From: Methylobacterium marchantiae
GTDB lineage: Bacteria > Pseudomonadota > Alphaproteobacteria > Rhizobiales > Beijerinckiaceae
Direction of reading: 5' to 3'
Assembly: GCF_022179405.1 (NCBI RefSeq)
Contig: NZ_BPQT01000007.1
Span: 48,880-112,879, forward strand
Length of the DNA: 64,000 nucleotides
Shown here: positions 46,581 to 55,486 of the stretch, in pieces
Position numbering within the stretch: position 1 is the stretch's first letter
Layout of the letters: each line of letters starts with the position of its first letter
Notes under the pieces: model-generated
What the model saw: the letters and a program-made list of their open reading frames with translations, nothing else
Told to the model about the DNA's origin: nothing
The model's database searches: none
Made by a program: the position numbers and the translations under genes

Positions 46581-47795
46581 ATGGACGAGACCCTCGCCAA
46601 GAAGCTGCGCATCCTGGCCGATGCCGCGAAATACGATGCCTCCTGCTCGTCGTCGGGGGCGCCGAAACGCGTCGCGGGGAAGGGCGAACTCGGCTCGACC
46701 ACCGGGGCCGGCATCTGCCACGCCTACACGCCGGACGGGCGCTGCATCTCGCTCCTGAAGATCCTGCTGACGAACTATTGCCTGTTCGACTGCGCCTATT
46801 GCGTGAACCGGCGCTCCTCCAACGTCCAGCGCGCCAAGTTCAGCGTCGAGGAGGTCGTGACCCTCACGGTGGAGTTCTACAAGCGCAACTACATCGAGGG
46901 GCTGTTCCTCTCGTCCGGCATCATCAAATCGCCCGACCACACGATGGAACTGCTGACGCGGGTGGCGAAGAGCCTGCGGCGCGACCACGGCTTTCGCGGC
47001 TACATCCACCTCAAGTCGATTCCGGAGGCGAGCCCGTGGCTCGTGGAGGAGGCCGGCCTCTACGCCGACCGGCTCTCGATCAATCTCGAACTCCCCACCG
47101 ATGCCAGCCTGCACCGGCTGGCGCCCGAGAAGAACGGGCCGGTCATCCAGAACGCGATGAAGCAGATCGGCGCGCGGATCACCGAGGCCAAGGCCGAGAA
47201 GCGCCGCTTCTCGCCCGCCGGCCAGTCGACGCAGGTCATCGTCGGCGCGGATGCGACCACGGACGAGGCTCTGATCCGCAAGAGCGCCCATCTCTACGGT
47301 TCGTTCAACCTCAAGCGGGTCTATTACTCGGCCTTCAGCCCGATCCCCGACGGCTCCACCATCCTGCCGCTGAAATCGCCGCCGCTCCAGCGCGAGCACC
47401 GGCTCTATCAGGCCGATTGGCTGATCCGGTACTACGACTTCTCCGCCGACGACGTGGCGGATGCGGCCGAGGACGGCATGTTCTCCCTCGACATCGATCC
47501 GAAGCTCGCCTGGGCGCTCAAGAACCGGGGCCGCTTTCCCGTGGACGTGAACGCGGCCGACCGGGAGATGCTGCTGCGGGTGCCGGGCCTCGGTGCCCGT
47601 GCCGTCGACAAGATCGTGACGGCACGCCGGCATACGCGGCTGCGCCTCGACGACGTCGCCCGCCTCACCTCCGGCCTCAAGCGCGCCCGCCCCTTCCTCA
47701 TCGCCGCCGATTACCACCCGGGGCCCGGCGGCACCGACCGGCTCGATCTGCGGACCAAGCTCGCGGAGCCGGCGCGGCAGCTGAGCCTGTTCTGA
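46581..47795 (+). CDS. Putative DNA modification/repair radical SAM protein (UdgX-associated)
   Basis: 404 residues. The radical-SAM cluster motif is CLFDCAYC (Cys67, 71, 74), preceded by KILLTNY. The N-terminal SCSSSGAPKR and GAGICHAYTPDGRC, and a C-terminal helix-hairpin-helix (DVNAADREMLLRVPGLGARA), mark the family that is always paired with UdgX. The hairpin suggests DNA contact. The stop overlaps the next ATG (TGATG). The chemistry is unknown. Confidence 0.9.
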   Translation: MDETLAKKLRILADAAKYDASCSSSGAPKRVAGKGELGSTTGAGICHAYTPDGRCISLLKILLTNYCLFDCAYCVNRRSSNVQRAKFSVEEVVTLTVEFYKRNYIEGLFLSSGIIKSPDHTMELLTRVAKSLRRDHGFRGYIHLKSIPEASPWLVEEAGLYADRLSINLELPTDASLHRLAPEKNGPVIQNAMKQIGARITEAKAEKRRFSPAGQSTQVIVGADATTDEALIRKSAHLYGSFNLKRVYYSAFSPIPDGSTILPLKSPPLQREHRLYQADWLIRYYDFSADDVADAAEDGMFSLDIDPKLAWALKNRGRFPVDVNAADREMLLRVPGLGARAVDKIVTARRHTRLRLDDVARLTSGLKRARPFLIAADYHPGPGGTDRLDLRTKLAEPARQLSLF

Positions 47796-49378
47796 TGGAC
47801 CGCGATGGTGAGCACCACCCTTCCCCCTCTGCGGGGGAGGGTGCCTGCGGAGCAGGCGGGAGCGGGGACGACCTCTCCGGACAACGCGCTCCCCTCTCCC
47901 GACCCTCTCTCACGCGAGGGCCACCCTCCCCCGCAGAGGGGGAAAGGTCGGGTGGATCACTCCAGACGGTCTCCCTCCGCGAAGGCGCCGATCTCGACGG
48001 CTTTCGTGCCGCCGTGCGCCGGCTCGCAGCGGCATCGGTCCCGCCCGATAAAGTAGTCTGGTCCATCGGGCAGGCCCCCGGCCTGTTCGGACAGGTCTCC
48101 CAGCCGGAATCCGGCTCCGATGCGCCGCTAAGCCTGCCGCGGCCGGTGGCCGACCTGATCCGCATGGTGGTGCCGCACCGCGACCCCGAGCGCTACGCCC
48201 TCCTCTACCGACTGATCTGGCGCATCACCCACGGCGAGCGCGAATTGCTGGAGGTGGGGAGCGATCCGCTGGTCCATCGCCTCGACCGGATGCGCAAGGC
48301 CATTGCCCGCGACCTGCACAAGATGCACGCCTTCCTGCGCTTCCGCCGGACCGAGGTGGAGGGGGCCGAGCGCTTCGTCGCCTGGTTCGAGCCGGACCAT
48401 CACATCCTGCAGGCGGCGAGCACGTTCTTCGTCTCGCGGTTCCGGTCGCTGAACTGGTCGATCCTGACGCCGGACGGGTCCGCCCATTGGGACGGCGCCG
48501 CCCTCACCTTCGGCCCGCCCGGACGTCGCGAGGACGCGCCCGAGGCCGACGGGTTCGAGGCCGGCTGGCGCGACTATTACGAGAGCACCTTCAACCCGGC
48601 CCGCACCAACCTCGCCGCCATGCGGGCGGAGATGCCGAAGAAGTACTGGCGCAACATGCCCGAGACCGCGGCGATCCCCGGTCTCGTCCGCGCCGCGGCG
48701 GCCCGCACCGAGGCCATGATCGAGAGGGAGCCGCAGATGCCGATCAAGCGAAACCCCGCCAAGGCCGTCGCGGCGATGACCGACCAGGATCCGGTCTCCC
48801 TCGACGAACTCAACGCCATCATCCGGCGCTCGGAGCCGCTGGTTCCGGGGGCAACGCAGGCCGTCCTCGGCGAGGGTCCCGCGGGTGCGACGATCGCCTT
48901 CGTCGGCGAGCAGCCCGGCGATCAGGAGGACCGGCAGGGCCGCCCCTTCGTGGGGCCGGCCGGGCAGCTCCTGTCGCGCGCCATGGCCGATGCGGGGATC
49001 GTGCGGAACGAGGCCTACCTCACGAATGCGGTCAAGCACTTCAAGTTCGAGGAGCGCGGCAAGCGCCGCATCCACCAGAAGCCCACCGCCGGCGAAGTGA
49101 GCCACTATCGCTGGTGGCTCGACCGCGAACTGGATTTCGTGGCGCCGAAGCTCGTCGTCGCCCTGGGCGCGACCGCCGTCCTGTCGCTCACCGGCAAGGC
49201 GATCCCGATCACGCGGGCGCGCGGCCCGGCCTCGTTCGGCAAGGCCTTCGAGGGCTTCATCACCGTGCATCCCTCGTATCTCCTGCGCCTGCCCGACGAG
49301 GCGAAGGAGGAGGCCTATCTGGCCTTCGTCGACGACCTGAAACGGGTCGGCGCGCTCGCACGGGAACTGGCGGCGTGA
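47795..49378 (+). CDS. UdgX-type uracil-DNA glycosylase fused to DUF4130 domain
   Basis: 527 residues. The DUF4130 domain covers about 55-300 (LREGADLDGFRAAVRRLAAA, DLHKMHAFLRFRRTEVEG). The UDG family 4-like domain covers about 330-527 with GEQPGDQEDRQGRPFVGPAG and HPSYLLRLPDE. The KRRIH loop (423-427) is the hallmark of UdgX, whose His forms a covalent bond with the uracil-derived abasic site. Residues 7-50 are the translation of a palindromic repeat, so the domain seems to have been extended or separated from its original start. Start ATG overlaps the radical-SAM stop. Confidence 0.9.
   Translation: MDRDGEHHPSPSAGEGACGAGGSGDDLSGQRAPLSRPSLTRGPPSPAEGERSGGSLQTVSLREGADLDGFRAAVRRLAAASVPPDKVVWSIGQAPGLFGQVSQPESGSDAPLSLPRPVADLIRMVVPHRDPERYALLYRLIWRITHGERELLEVGSDPLVHRLDRMRKAIARDLHKMHAFLRFRRTEVEGAERFVAWFEPDHHILQAASTFFVSRFRSLNWSILTPDGSAHWDGAALTFGPPGRREDAPEADGFEAGWRDYYESTFNPARTNLAAMRAEMPKKYWRNMPETAAIPGLVRAAAARTEAMIEREPQMPIKRNPAKAVAAMTDQDPVSLDELNAIIRRSEPLVPGATQAVLGEGPAGATIAFVGEQPGDQEDRQGRPFVGPAGQLLSRAMADAGIVRNEAYLTNAVKHFKFEERGKRRIHQKPTAGEVSHYRWWLDRELDFVAPKLVVALGATAVLSLTGKAIPITRARGPASFGKAFEGFITVHPSYLLRLPDEAKEEAYLAFVDDLKRVGALARELAA
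47816..47955. repeat. Palindromic repeat inside the UdgX 5' coding region
   Basis: Outer arms CACCCTTCCCCCTCTGCGGG (from 47816) and CCACCCTCCCCCGCAGAGGG (from 47920) are inverted copies, with a GC-rich middle that is itself partly palindromic. The element is read in frame by the UdgX gene. It belongs to the same type as the copy at 60543. Confidence 0.75.
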
Positions 49379-49379
49379 C

Positions 49380-51200
49380 TCAGCTCTCCACCACGCCCGT
49401 CTTGTGCGGCCGCAATTCCGGCGCGCCATGGTCGATCTCGGCCTCCACCGGAGCGGAGCGGCTTTCCACGCGGGTGCTGTCGACGAAGATGCGCGCTTCG
49501 CCTTCCTTCAGCCCGAGGCTGCGCAGGGCGTAGAGCGTCATGCCGAAGGCAAGTTCGCGCTCGGCCATGAGGACGAGGCCGACGCCCTGCTCCTCGAAAT
49601 AATGGCGCTCGCCGTCGTTATGGGTGCGCACCAGGGTGTCGATGCCGGGATTGGCCTCGCGGGCGAGTTCGACGAGGCGCCGCGCGGTATGCGCCTCGGG
49701 AGACGCGATGACGATGAGGCGCGCCTCGCCGATATCGGCGGCTTCGAGGATGCCCGGCGCGGTGGCGTCCCCGAACACCGCCTCGATCCCGTCCTTGCGC
49801 AGATCGAGGACGCGGCGGCGGTCGCGGTCGACCACCAGATAGGGAAGGTCCCAGGCGGCGAAGGCCTTGGCGATGGTGCTGCCGACCCGGCCGTAGCCGA
49901 CCACGATGGCGTGTCCGCGATGGGGCTTGGGCGCCTCGGTGACGGCCGTCTCCGCCGCGCCGCGCCGCTCGAACCGTGCGGCGAGGTCCGGCCGCTCGGC
50001 GAAGTAGCGCGTCGCCCGGTCCGCCAGGACGAAGAAGAGCGGGTTGAGGGTGATGGAGAGGATGGCGCCGCCCAGGATCAGGTCGCGCCCCTCGGTGGGG
50101 AGCAGCTTCAGGGACAGGCCGAGGCTGACGAGGATGAAGGAGAATTCGCCGATCTGCGCGAGGCTCGCCGCGATGGTGAGGGCGGTGCCGAGCGGGTGCT
50201 TGAAGGCCAGGACGATCGCCACGGCGGCCACCGACTTGCCGAGCAGGATGATGCCGAGGACGGCGAGCACCGAGAGCGGCTCGCGCAGGACGATGCCGGG
50301 ATCGAACAGCATGCCCACCGAGACGAAGAACAGCACCGCGAACGCGTCCTGCAGCGGCAGGGAATCGGCGGCCGCCTGATGGCTCAGGTCGGATTCGGCG
50401 AGCACCATGCCGGCGAAGAACGCGCCGAGCGCGAAGGACACGCCGAACAGCTCGGCCGAGCCGAAGGCGATGCCGAGCGCCAGGGCGAGCACCGCCAGGG
50501 TGAAGAGTTCGCGCGAGCCGGTCCGGGCCGCCTGATCGAGGAGCCAGGGCACGACGCGGCGTCCGCCCACCAGCATGACCAGGGTGAAGACGGCGACCTT
50601 GGCCAGGGTCAGCGCCAGGGTGAGCCAGATGTTGCCGTCGCCGACATGGTGCGCCGCGCCGTCGCCGGTTCCCCCGAGGGAGGGCGCGAGGGCCGGCAGC
50701 AGGACCAAAGCGAGGACCATCGCCAGATCCTCGACGATGAGCCAGCCCACCGCGATGCGGCCCTTGTCGCTGTCGAGGAGCTGGCGCTCCTCCAGCGCCC
50801 GCAGCAGCACCACGGTACTCGCCACCGAGAGGGCGAGGCCGAAGACGAGGCCCGCCCCGATGCCCCATCCCCACAGATGCGCCAGCAGGCCGCCCATGGC
50901 GGTGGCGGCGACGATCTGCACGATGGCGCCCGGCAGGGCGATGGTGCGCACCGCCATCAGGTCCTTGATCGAGAAATGCAGTCCCACCCCGAACATCAGC
51001 AGGATCACGCCGATCTCGGCGAGCTGGCTCGCCAGTTCGCTGTTGCCGACGAAGCCGGGCGTGTAGGGGCCGACGAGGACGCCGGCGAGGAGATAGCCGA
51101 CGAGGGGCGGCAGCCGCAGGCGCTGGGCGAGCATCCCGCAGGCGAAGGCCAGAACGAGGCCCAGGGCGATGATGGCAATCAGCTCGGTCGCATGCGGCAC
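49380..51200 (-). CDS. YbaL/KefB-type monovalent cation:proton antiporter with TrkA-N domain
   Basis: About 606 residues. A CPA2 antiporter membrane domain (12 helices: LVGYLLAGVLVGPYTPG, GVILLMFGVGLHFSIKDL, GWLIVEDLAMVLALVLLP) is followed by a Rossmann TrkA-N domain (GHAIVVGYGRVGSTIAKAF, VFGDATAPGILEAADI). The GTG at 51200 gives the usual start (PHATELIAIIALGLV). The ATG at 51278 would translate a direct repeat. The solute is K+ or Na+, not decidable from sequence. Confidence 0.88.
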   Translation of the reverse strand: MPHATELIAIIALGLVLAFACGMLAQRLRLPPLVGYLLAGVLVGPYTPGFVGNSELASQLAEIGVILLMFGVGLHFSIKDLMAVRTIALPGAIVQIVAATAMGGLLAHLWGWGIGAGLVFGLALSVASTVVLLRALEERQLLDSDKGRIAVGWLIVEDLAMVLALVLLPALAPSLGGTGDGAAHHVGDGNIWLTLALTLAKVAVFTLVMLVGGRRVVPWLLDQAARTGSRELFTLAVLALALGIAFGSAELFGVSFALGAFFAGMVLAESDLSHQAAADSLPLQDAFAVLFFVSVGMLFDPGIVLREPLSVLAVLGIILLGKSVAAVAIVLAFKHPLGTALTIAASLAQIGEFSFILVSLGLSLKLLPTEGRDLILGGAILSITLNPLFFVLADRATRYFAERPDLAARFERRGAAETAVTEAPKPHRGHAIVVGYGRVGSTIAKAFAAWDLPYLVVDRDRRRVLDLRKDGIEAVFGDATAPGILEAADIGEARLIVIASPEAHTARRLVELAREANPGIDTLVRTHNDGERHYFEEQGVGLVLMAERELAFGMTLYALRSLGLKEGEARIFVDSTRVESRSAPVEAEIDHGAPELRPHKTGVVES

Positions 51201-51223
51201 GGGGCTGTCGTATCCTCGTTCGA

Positions 51224-51260
51224 GAGTGCTTCGCGGGAGTGTTTCGCGGGGAGTGTTTCG
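51224..51260. repeat. Three short direct repeats
   Basis: GAGTGCTTCGCGG, GAGTGTTTCGCGGG and GAGTGTTTCG follow one another just upstream of the antiporter start, on the strand opposite to that gene. They may be regulatory or slippage products. Confidence 0.6.
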
Positions 51261-51311
51261 TAAAAACGGTGAGGGCAACGGCGGCCGAGGGCAAGCACCG
51301 AATGGCGCCTC

Positions 51312-51355
51312 CTAAGCAGGTTCGCGTTGGCACGCCAACGCTTCACGCTGCTTAG
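51312..51355. other. Stem-loop in the antiporter/YihY intergenic region
   Basis: CTAAGCAG (51312-51319) pairs with CTGCTTAG (51348-51355), and the inner CGTTGGC (51325-51331) pairs with GCCAACG (51334-51340). The structure stands between the divergent antiporter and YihY genes. No T-run follows. The rest of 51201-51638 shows no gene. Confidence 0.55.
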
Positions 51356-51638
51356 CTCCTTGGTGTGTCGCAGGTTACCGACGCAACGCCGGTGACCACT
51401 TTTGCGAACCCCGCATAGCCGCAGATCGGTTTAAAGTCCGTGCCTGAAGGCACGCCCCGCGCCGAAACCTCGCCCGGATCGCCGCCCGACGGGCGATTCC
51501 GATCGCGACAGGTCTATCTCGTGAGCCGGCAAAACCTTCGCGGCTCCAAAACCCTCGCGACTCCATGAAACTCTCGAAGGACCGGAAGGTTGTCGATGTG
51601 AAGTGTATTCACTTTTTAGCGACGCGGGCGGATCATCG

Positions 51639-52796
51639 ATGGCCGAGCCACATCATCAGCCGGCAGCGGTGAAGTCTCCCGAGCAGGCGGGCTCGACGCT
51701 GTGGACGATCGGTCTCGTCACGGCGCTCATCGGCGTCCTCGTCCTCCCGAGAAAAGGCGCGGAAGGCTCCGCCCGCACCGAACCGTCGGTGCCGCGAACC
51801 AGCGAACCATCGCCGTCCCACGGAGGCGCGGATGCCAGGCACGTGGCGAGGACGGAGCCGGAACGTGGACGACAGGCCGCAAGCCCCTCCGAGATCCCCG
51901 CCTCGGGCTGGAAGGACATCGGCATGCGCGTCTTCCACGATATCGGCGAGAACAACATCGTCTCGGTCGCCGCGGGCGTGACCTTCTACGTCCTTCTGGC
52001 GATCTTCCCGGCCATCGCCGCCCTGGTCTCCTGCTACGGATTGGTGGCGGACGTGGCGACCATCAACGATCACCTCCAGACCCTGCAGGGTGTGATCCCG
52101 TCCGGGGCCCTCGACATCATCGGCGAGCAGGTGAAGCGGATTGCCGCCAAGGGCGACACGGCTCTGGGCTTCACCTTCTTCACCGGCCTCGCCCTCTCGA
52201 TCTGGAGCGCCAATGGCGGGATGAAGGCGGTCTTCCAGGCGCTCAACATCGTCTACGAGGAGCGCGAGACCCGCAATTTCTTCTGGCTCAACCTGCGCTC
52301 GCTCGCCTTCACGGGCGGGGCGCTGCTCTTCATCGTGCTCGCGCTGGTGGGCATCGTCGTGGTGCCGGCGGTGATCAACGTCGTCGGGCTCAGCGCGGAG
52401 GCCTGGTACATCTCGCTCCTGCGCTGGCCAGTCCTGCTGCTCGCGGTGCTCGGCGGCCTCGCCCTGCTCTACCGCTACGGCCCGAGTCGCGATGCGCCGC
52501 GCTGGCGCTGGGTGACCTGGGGCAGCGCCAGCGCCGGCGTGCTCTGGCTCGTCGGCTCTCTCGGCTTCTCCTGGTACGTCTCGAATTTCGGCAAGTACAA
52601 CGAGACCTACGGGTCCCTCGGCGCCGTCGTCGGCTTCATGACCTGGATCTGGATCTCCACCACGATCGTCCTCGTCGGCGCCGAGATCAACGCCGAGATG
52701 GAGCACCAGACCGAGATCGACACCAAGATCGGACGGGAACAGCCCCTCGGCACCCGCGACGCACGGATGGCCGACACGGTGGGCGCCGCGAGCTGA
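51639..52796 (+). CDS. YihY/BrkB-family inner-membrane protein
   Basis: 385 residues. A short N-terminal hydrophobic segment (LWTIGLVTALIGVLVLP) and a Ser/Pro-rich linker precede the YihY domain (about 85-360, six helices). Motifs are NIVSVAAGVTFYVLLAIFPA, LSIWSANGGMKAVFQALNIV and YEERETRNFFW. LGAVVGFMTWIWISTTIVLV and GAEINAEMEHQT close it. Despite old annotation as RNase BN, this family is a membrane protein of unknown function. The ATG at 51639 is preferred over the GTG at 51603. Confidence 0.85.
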   Translation: MAEPHHQPAAVKSPEQAGSTLWTIGLVTALIGVLVLPRKGAEGSARTEPSVPRTSEPSPSHGGADARHVARTEPERGRQAASPSEIPASGWKDIGMRVFHDIGENNIVSVAAGVTFYVLLAIFPAIAALVSCYGLVADVATINDHLQTLQGVIPSGALDIIGEQVKRIAAKGDTALGFTFFTGLALSIWSANGGMKAVFQALNIVYEERETRNFFWLNLRSLAFTGGALLFIVLALVGIVVVPAVINVVGLSAEAWYISLLRWPVLLLAVLGGLALLYRYGPSRDAPRWRWVTWGSASAGVLWLVGSLGFSWYVSNFGKYNETYGSLGAVVGFMTWIWISTTIVLVGAEINAEMEHQTEIDTKIGREQPLGTRDARMADTVGAAS

Positions 52797-52920
52797 GCAA
52801 CTGCGCTTAGCTTGATATCACATAAAGTTGTATTTTTCTAAAAGTTGTATTTTTACAACTGACACCGCCGACATTGAGGTAAATAAGTTTTGTGAAGCCT
52901 TTATTCGGATTTCAAAAATT

Positions 52921-53832
52921 ATGCGCATATATAGATCTTCATTGGCTATTGCGTACTCAGTTTTCTTAGCAGCAGCTACAGCTGCTTGCTCAATTCATCC
53001 TGTTCCAGAAGACGTTACCGGCGTAACTACACTTGAAATAGCTAATAAGATACGATGCGAAGCGTTTTATGCAGTAAATGACATACTTATTGATTTTATT
53101 AAACGAAAAAATTTTCGCAATGCGGACAAAATACTAAAAATACTGAACGAAAACCCGGCATCGTTGAAGAATTTACCATACGATAAAATCGAACCTGAAC
53201 TTTCAAAACTCTTAGACAAGTATGATGGAACAGCTATAGCTTTAGATTTTACGTTTGACATGACAGAAACAAATAAGATTTCTACAGAATTAGGGATCTT
53301 ATCTATCATTGCAAATAACTCTGATGCATTGAGTCTTAAAGGCTCATCCGATAGGACAAGAAAGAATATCAGAAACTTCAGAATAGTAAAAACGATCAAA
53401 GAGCTATACTTAAAAGGAGAGGAATGCGCAAAGCCCACAAACCAAGTGAATTATGCGTATCCGATAACAGGCAATATCGGTATACGAGAAGTATTAGATA
53501 CATTTTTTGGATTAAACGAAACACTCTTATTAAGCGAGAACGCAAAGGATAAAACCGTATTATTCGCCGATACTATAACATTTACAACAACATTCAATGG
53601 TTCAGCAAGTCCTGCCGTCCTTCTTAGCTCTCTAGCAAGAAGCACAACAATTGGAACGTTCAATTTGGTATTGGACGGCGGCAGAACTGATACTCATACA
53701 CTGATCATAGCAATATCCCTGCCGCCGGATAAAAATTACTTCCCTGTTACGTCGGCAAAGGAACGAGCAAACGTTGAGGTCGATCTGCAAATACAGAAAA
53801 ATCAGTTCATTCCTGTACTTCTTAATCGTTAG
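52921..53832 (+). CDS. AT-rich gene for a predicted lipoprotein
   Basis: 303 residues. Signal peptide with lipobox ending in Cys23 (SVFLAAATAACSIHPVPED). The mature protein is soluble and Lys/Asn/Ile-rich, and I do not recognise a named domain, though I have the impression that similar CSIHP..DVTG lipoproteins occur in rhizobia. The whole stretch 52805-53832 is strikingly AT-rich, with AAA, ATA and TTA codons rare elsewhere in the window. It looks recently acquired. The frame is open upstream to 52828, but the ATG at 52921 leads directly into the signal. Confidence 0.75.
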   Translation: MRIYRSSLAIAYSVFLAAATAACSIHPVPEDVTGVTTLEIANKIRCEAFYAVNDILIDFIKRKNFRNADKILKILNENPASLKNLPYDKIEPELSKLLDKYDGTAIALDFTFDMTETNKISTELGILSIIANNSDALSLKGSSDRTRKNIRNFRIVKTIKELYLKGEECAKPTNQVNYAYPITGNIGIREVLDTFFGLNETLLLSENAKDKTVLFADTITFTTTFNGSASPAVLLSSLARSTTIGTFNLVLDGGRTDTHTLIIAISLPPDKNYFPVTSAKERANVEVDLQIQKNQFIPVLLNR

Positions 53833-53840
53833 ACAGCGGG

Positions 53841-55031
53841 TCAGCCCTTGTAGCTGATCCGATAGACGATGCCGTGCTGGTCGTCGCCGAGATAGAGGCT
53901 TCCGTCCTTGGCCACCGCCAGTCCGAAGGGCCGGGCGAAGCGCGACCAGCCGCTCGGGCCGCCCTCGGTGAGGAAGCCCGACACGAAGGGGATGATGGTC
54001 TTCGGCTGTCCGTTCTCGAAATGCACGCGCAGAACCTCGTAGCCACTCGGCGGCTTGCGATTCCACGAACCGTGCATGGTGACGAAGGCGTCGCCCTTGT
54101 ACTCGGCCGGGAATTGCGCCCCGTCGTAGAAGGTGAACTGCATCGAGGAGGCATGGGCCGTCCAGGTGAGAACCGGGCGCTCGCTGTCCTTGTCCCACTG
54201 CTCCAGGGAGCTCTTCGGGACTTCGCGGTAGAGGTTCTTGATCCCGGCACCGAAGATGTAGGGCCAGCCGTATTTCTTGCCCTTCTCGATCCGGTTGAGT
54301 TCCTCCGGCGTCTCGTTGTCGCCGAGCCAGTCGACGCCGTCGTCCCAGCCGTAGAGGGCCTTGGTGCCGGGCTCCCAGGCGAATCCGATGGTGTTGCGCA
54401 GGCCCGAGGCGACGATCTCGCGGCCCGACCCGTCCGGCTTCATCCGGACCATGGTGGCGTTCTCGGGGTTGCGCTCCTCGCACTCGTTGCAGGTGGAGCC
54501 GAGGCTCGCATAGAGCCACCCGTCCGGCCCGAAGCCGATGGTGCGGTTGGGGTGCTGGCCGGCATCGGGCAGATCGGAGACCAGTTTCGTCTCCGATCCG
54601 AGGCTGCCGTCGGCCTTCATCGGCGCCGAGAAGATCTCCTTCACCGTCACGTAGAACAGGGTGCCGTCATGGATGGCGAGGCCGTGCACGTCCGGCTTGT
54701 TCAGGACGACCTGCCGCTTGGTCGGGTCGGCCGCATCGATACGCGTGACCGTGCCGGCCTCGCGGTCGCTGACATAGAGCGCCCCGTCCGGGGCCACGAC
54801 GATGACGCGGGGCGCGCCGAGATCGCGGGCGAAGGCCTCGATCTTGAAGCCCGCGGGCAGTTTGAGCCCTGCGATCCGCTCCGGCGTCGCCTCCAGCGGC
54901 GCGGCCTTGACCACATGCGCCTCGATCGTCGCGGTGCCGGGGTTCTGCAGCGCCTGGGCGAGGACCGGCAGCGGGGCGGCGGAGAAAGCGAGGGTCAGGG
55001 CAAGGCAGGTCGAAGGGCGGACCGGGATCAT
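53841..55031 (-). CDS. PQQ-dependent sugar dehydrogenase-like protein (GSDH/L-sorbosone type)
   Basis: 396-residue periplasmic protein with signal peptide (LALTLAFSAAPLPVLAQ). A six-bladed propeller of the soluble glucose/sorbosone dehydrogenase family: KLPAGFKIEAFARDLGAPR, GQHPNRTIGFGPDGWLYASL, LRNTIGFAWEPGTKALYGWD and HGSWNRKPPSGYEVLRV. FARPFGLAVAKDGSLYLGDD lies near the end. The NRTIGF/DGWLY Arg-His environment fits PQQ binding. Substrate unknown. The ATG at 55031 gives the signal peptide. Confidence 0.85.
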   Translation of the reverse strand: MIPVRPSTCLALTLAFSAAPLPVLAQALQNPGTATIEAHVVKAAPLEATPERIAGLKLPAGFKIEAFARDLGAPRVIVVAPDGALYVSDREAGTVTRIDAADPTKRQVVLNKPDVHGLAIHDGTLFYVTVKEIFSAPMKADGSLGSETKLVSDLPDAGQHPNRTIGFGPDGWLYASLGSTCNECEERNPENATMVRMKPDGSGREIVASGLRNTIGFAWEPGTKALYGWDDGVDWLGDNETPEELNRIEKGKKYGWPYIFGAGIKNLYREVPKSSLEQWDKDSERPVLTWTAHASSMQFTFYDGAQFPAEYKGDAFVTMHGSWNRKPPSGYEVLRVHFENGQPKTIIPFVSGFLTEGGPSGWSRFARPFGLAVAKDGSLYLGDDQHGIVYRISYKG

Positions 55032-55189
55032 GCGGCGGGAATCCGAAGCTGTGGGAGACGAAGCTGAAACGCCACCCGGAATCGCCAGTTCCGGCGCGCG
55101 ACACTTGCACCCGTCCTCTCGAAACCATCCTCTCTCGCGGCCGCTCACGGCCACTTCAGCAGGCGATGGTCTTGCGCTAACGTCGCGAT

Positions 55190-55486
55190 ATGGATTCCCG
55201 GACGGCCATCGACATTCTTCGCGCCCATGAAGGCGAGTTGCAGCGGCGCGGCGTCCGTCACGCGGCCCTGTTCGGTTCGGTCGCGCGCGGGGATACCCAT
55301 CCCGGTAGCGATGTCGACATCGTCATCGACCTCGACGAGGGTCTTGGGCTCGACGTCTACGGCTATGTCGGTCTCTGCAACTTCATCGGAGACCTGTTTC
55401 CGGTGGCGGTCGATGTGGCGAACCGCCAAACCTTGAAGGAGCGTGTCCGGGCACGGGTGGAGCGTGATGCCGTCCCTGTCTTCTGA
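55190..55486 (+). CDS. mntA: MntA-type nucleotidyltransferase antitoxin
   Basis: 98 residues. The minimal nucleotidyltransferase motif is FGSVARGDTHPGSDVDIVID (residues 28-47), with Gly29-Ser30 and Asp41/Asp43. It neutralises HepT toxins by adding AMP to them. The next gene, which overlaps it by 20 bp, encodes a HepT-like protein. Confidence 0.9.
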   Translation: MDSRTAIDILRAHEGELQRRGVRHAALFGSVARGDTHPGSDVDIVIDLDEGLGLDVYGYVGLCNFIGDLFPVAVDVANRQTLKERVRARVERDAVPVF

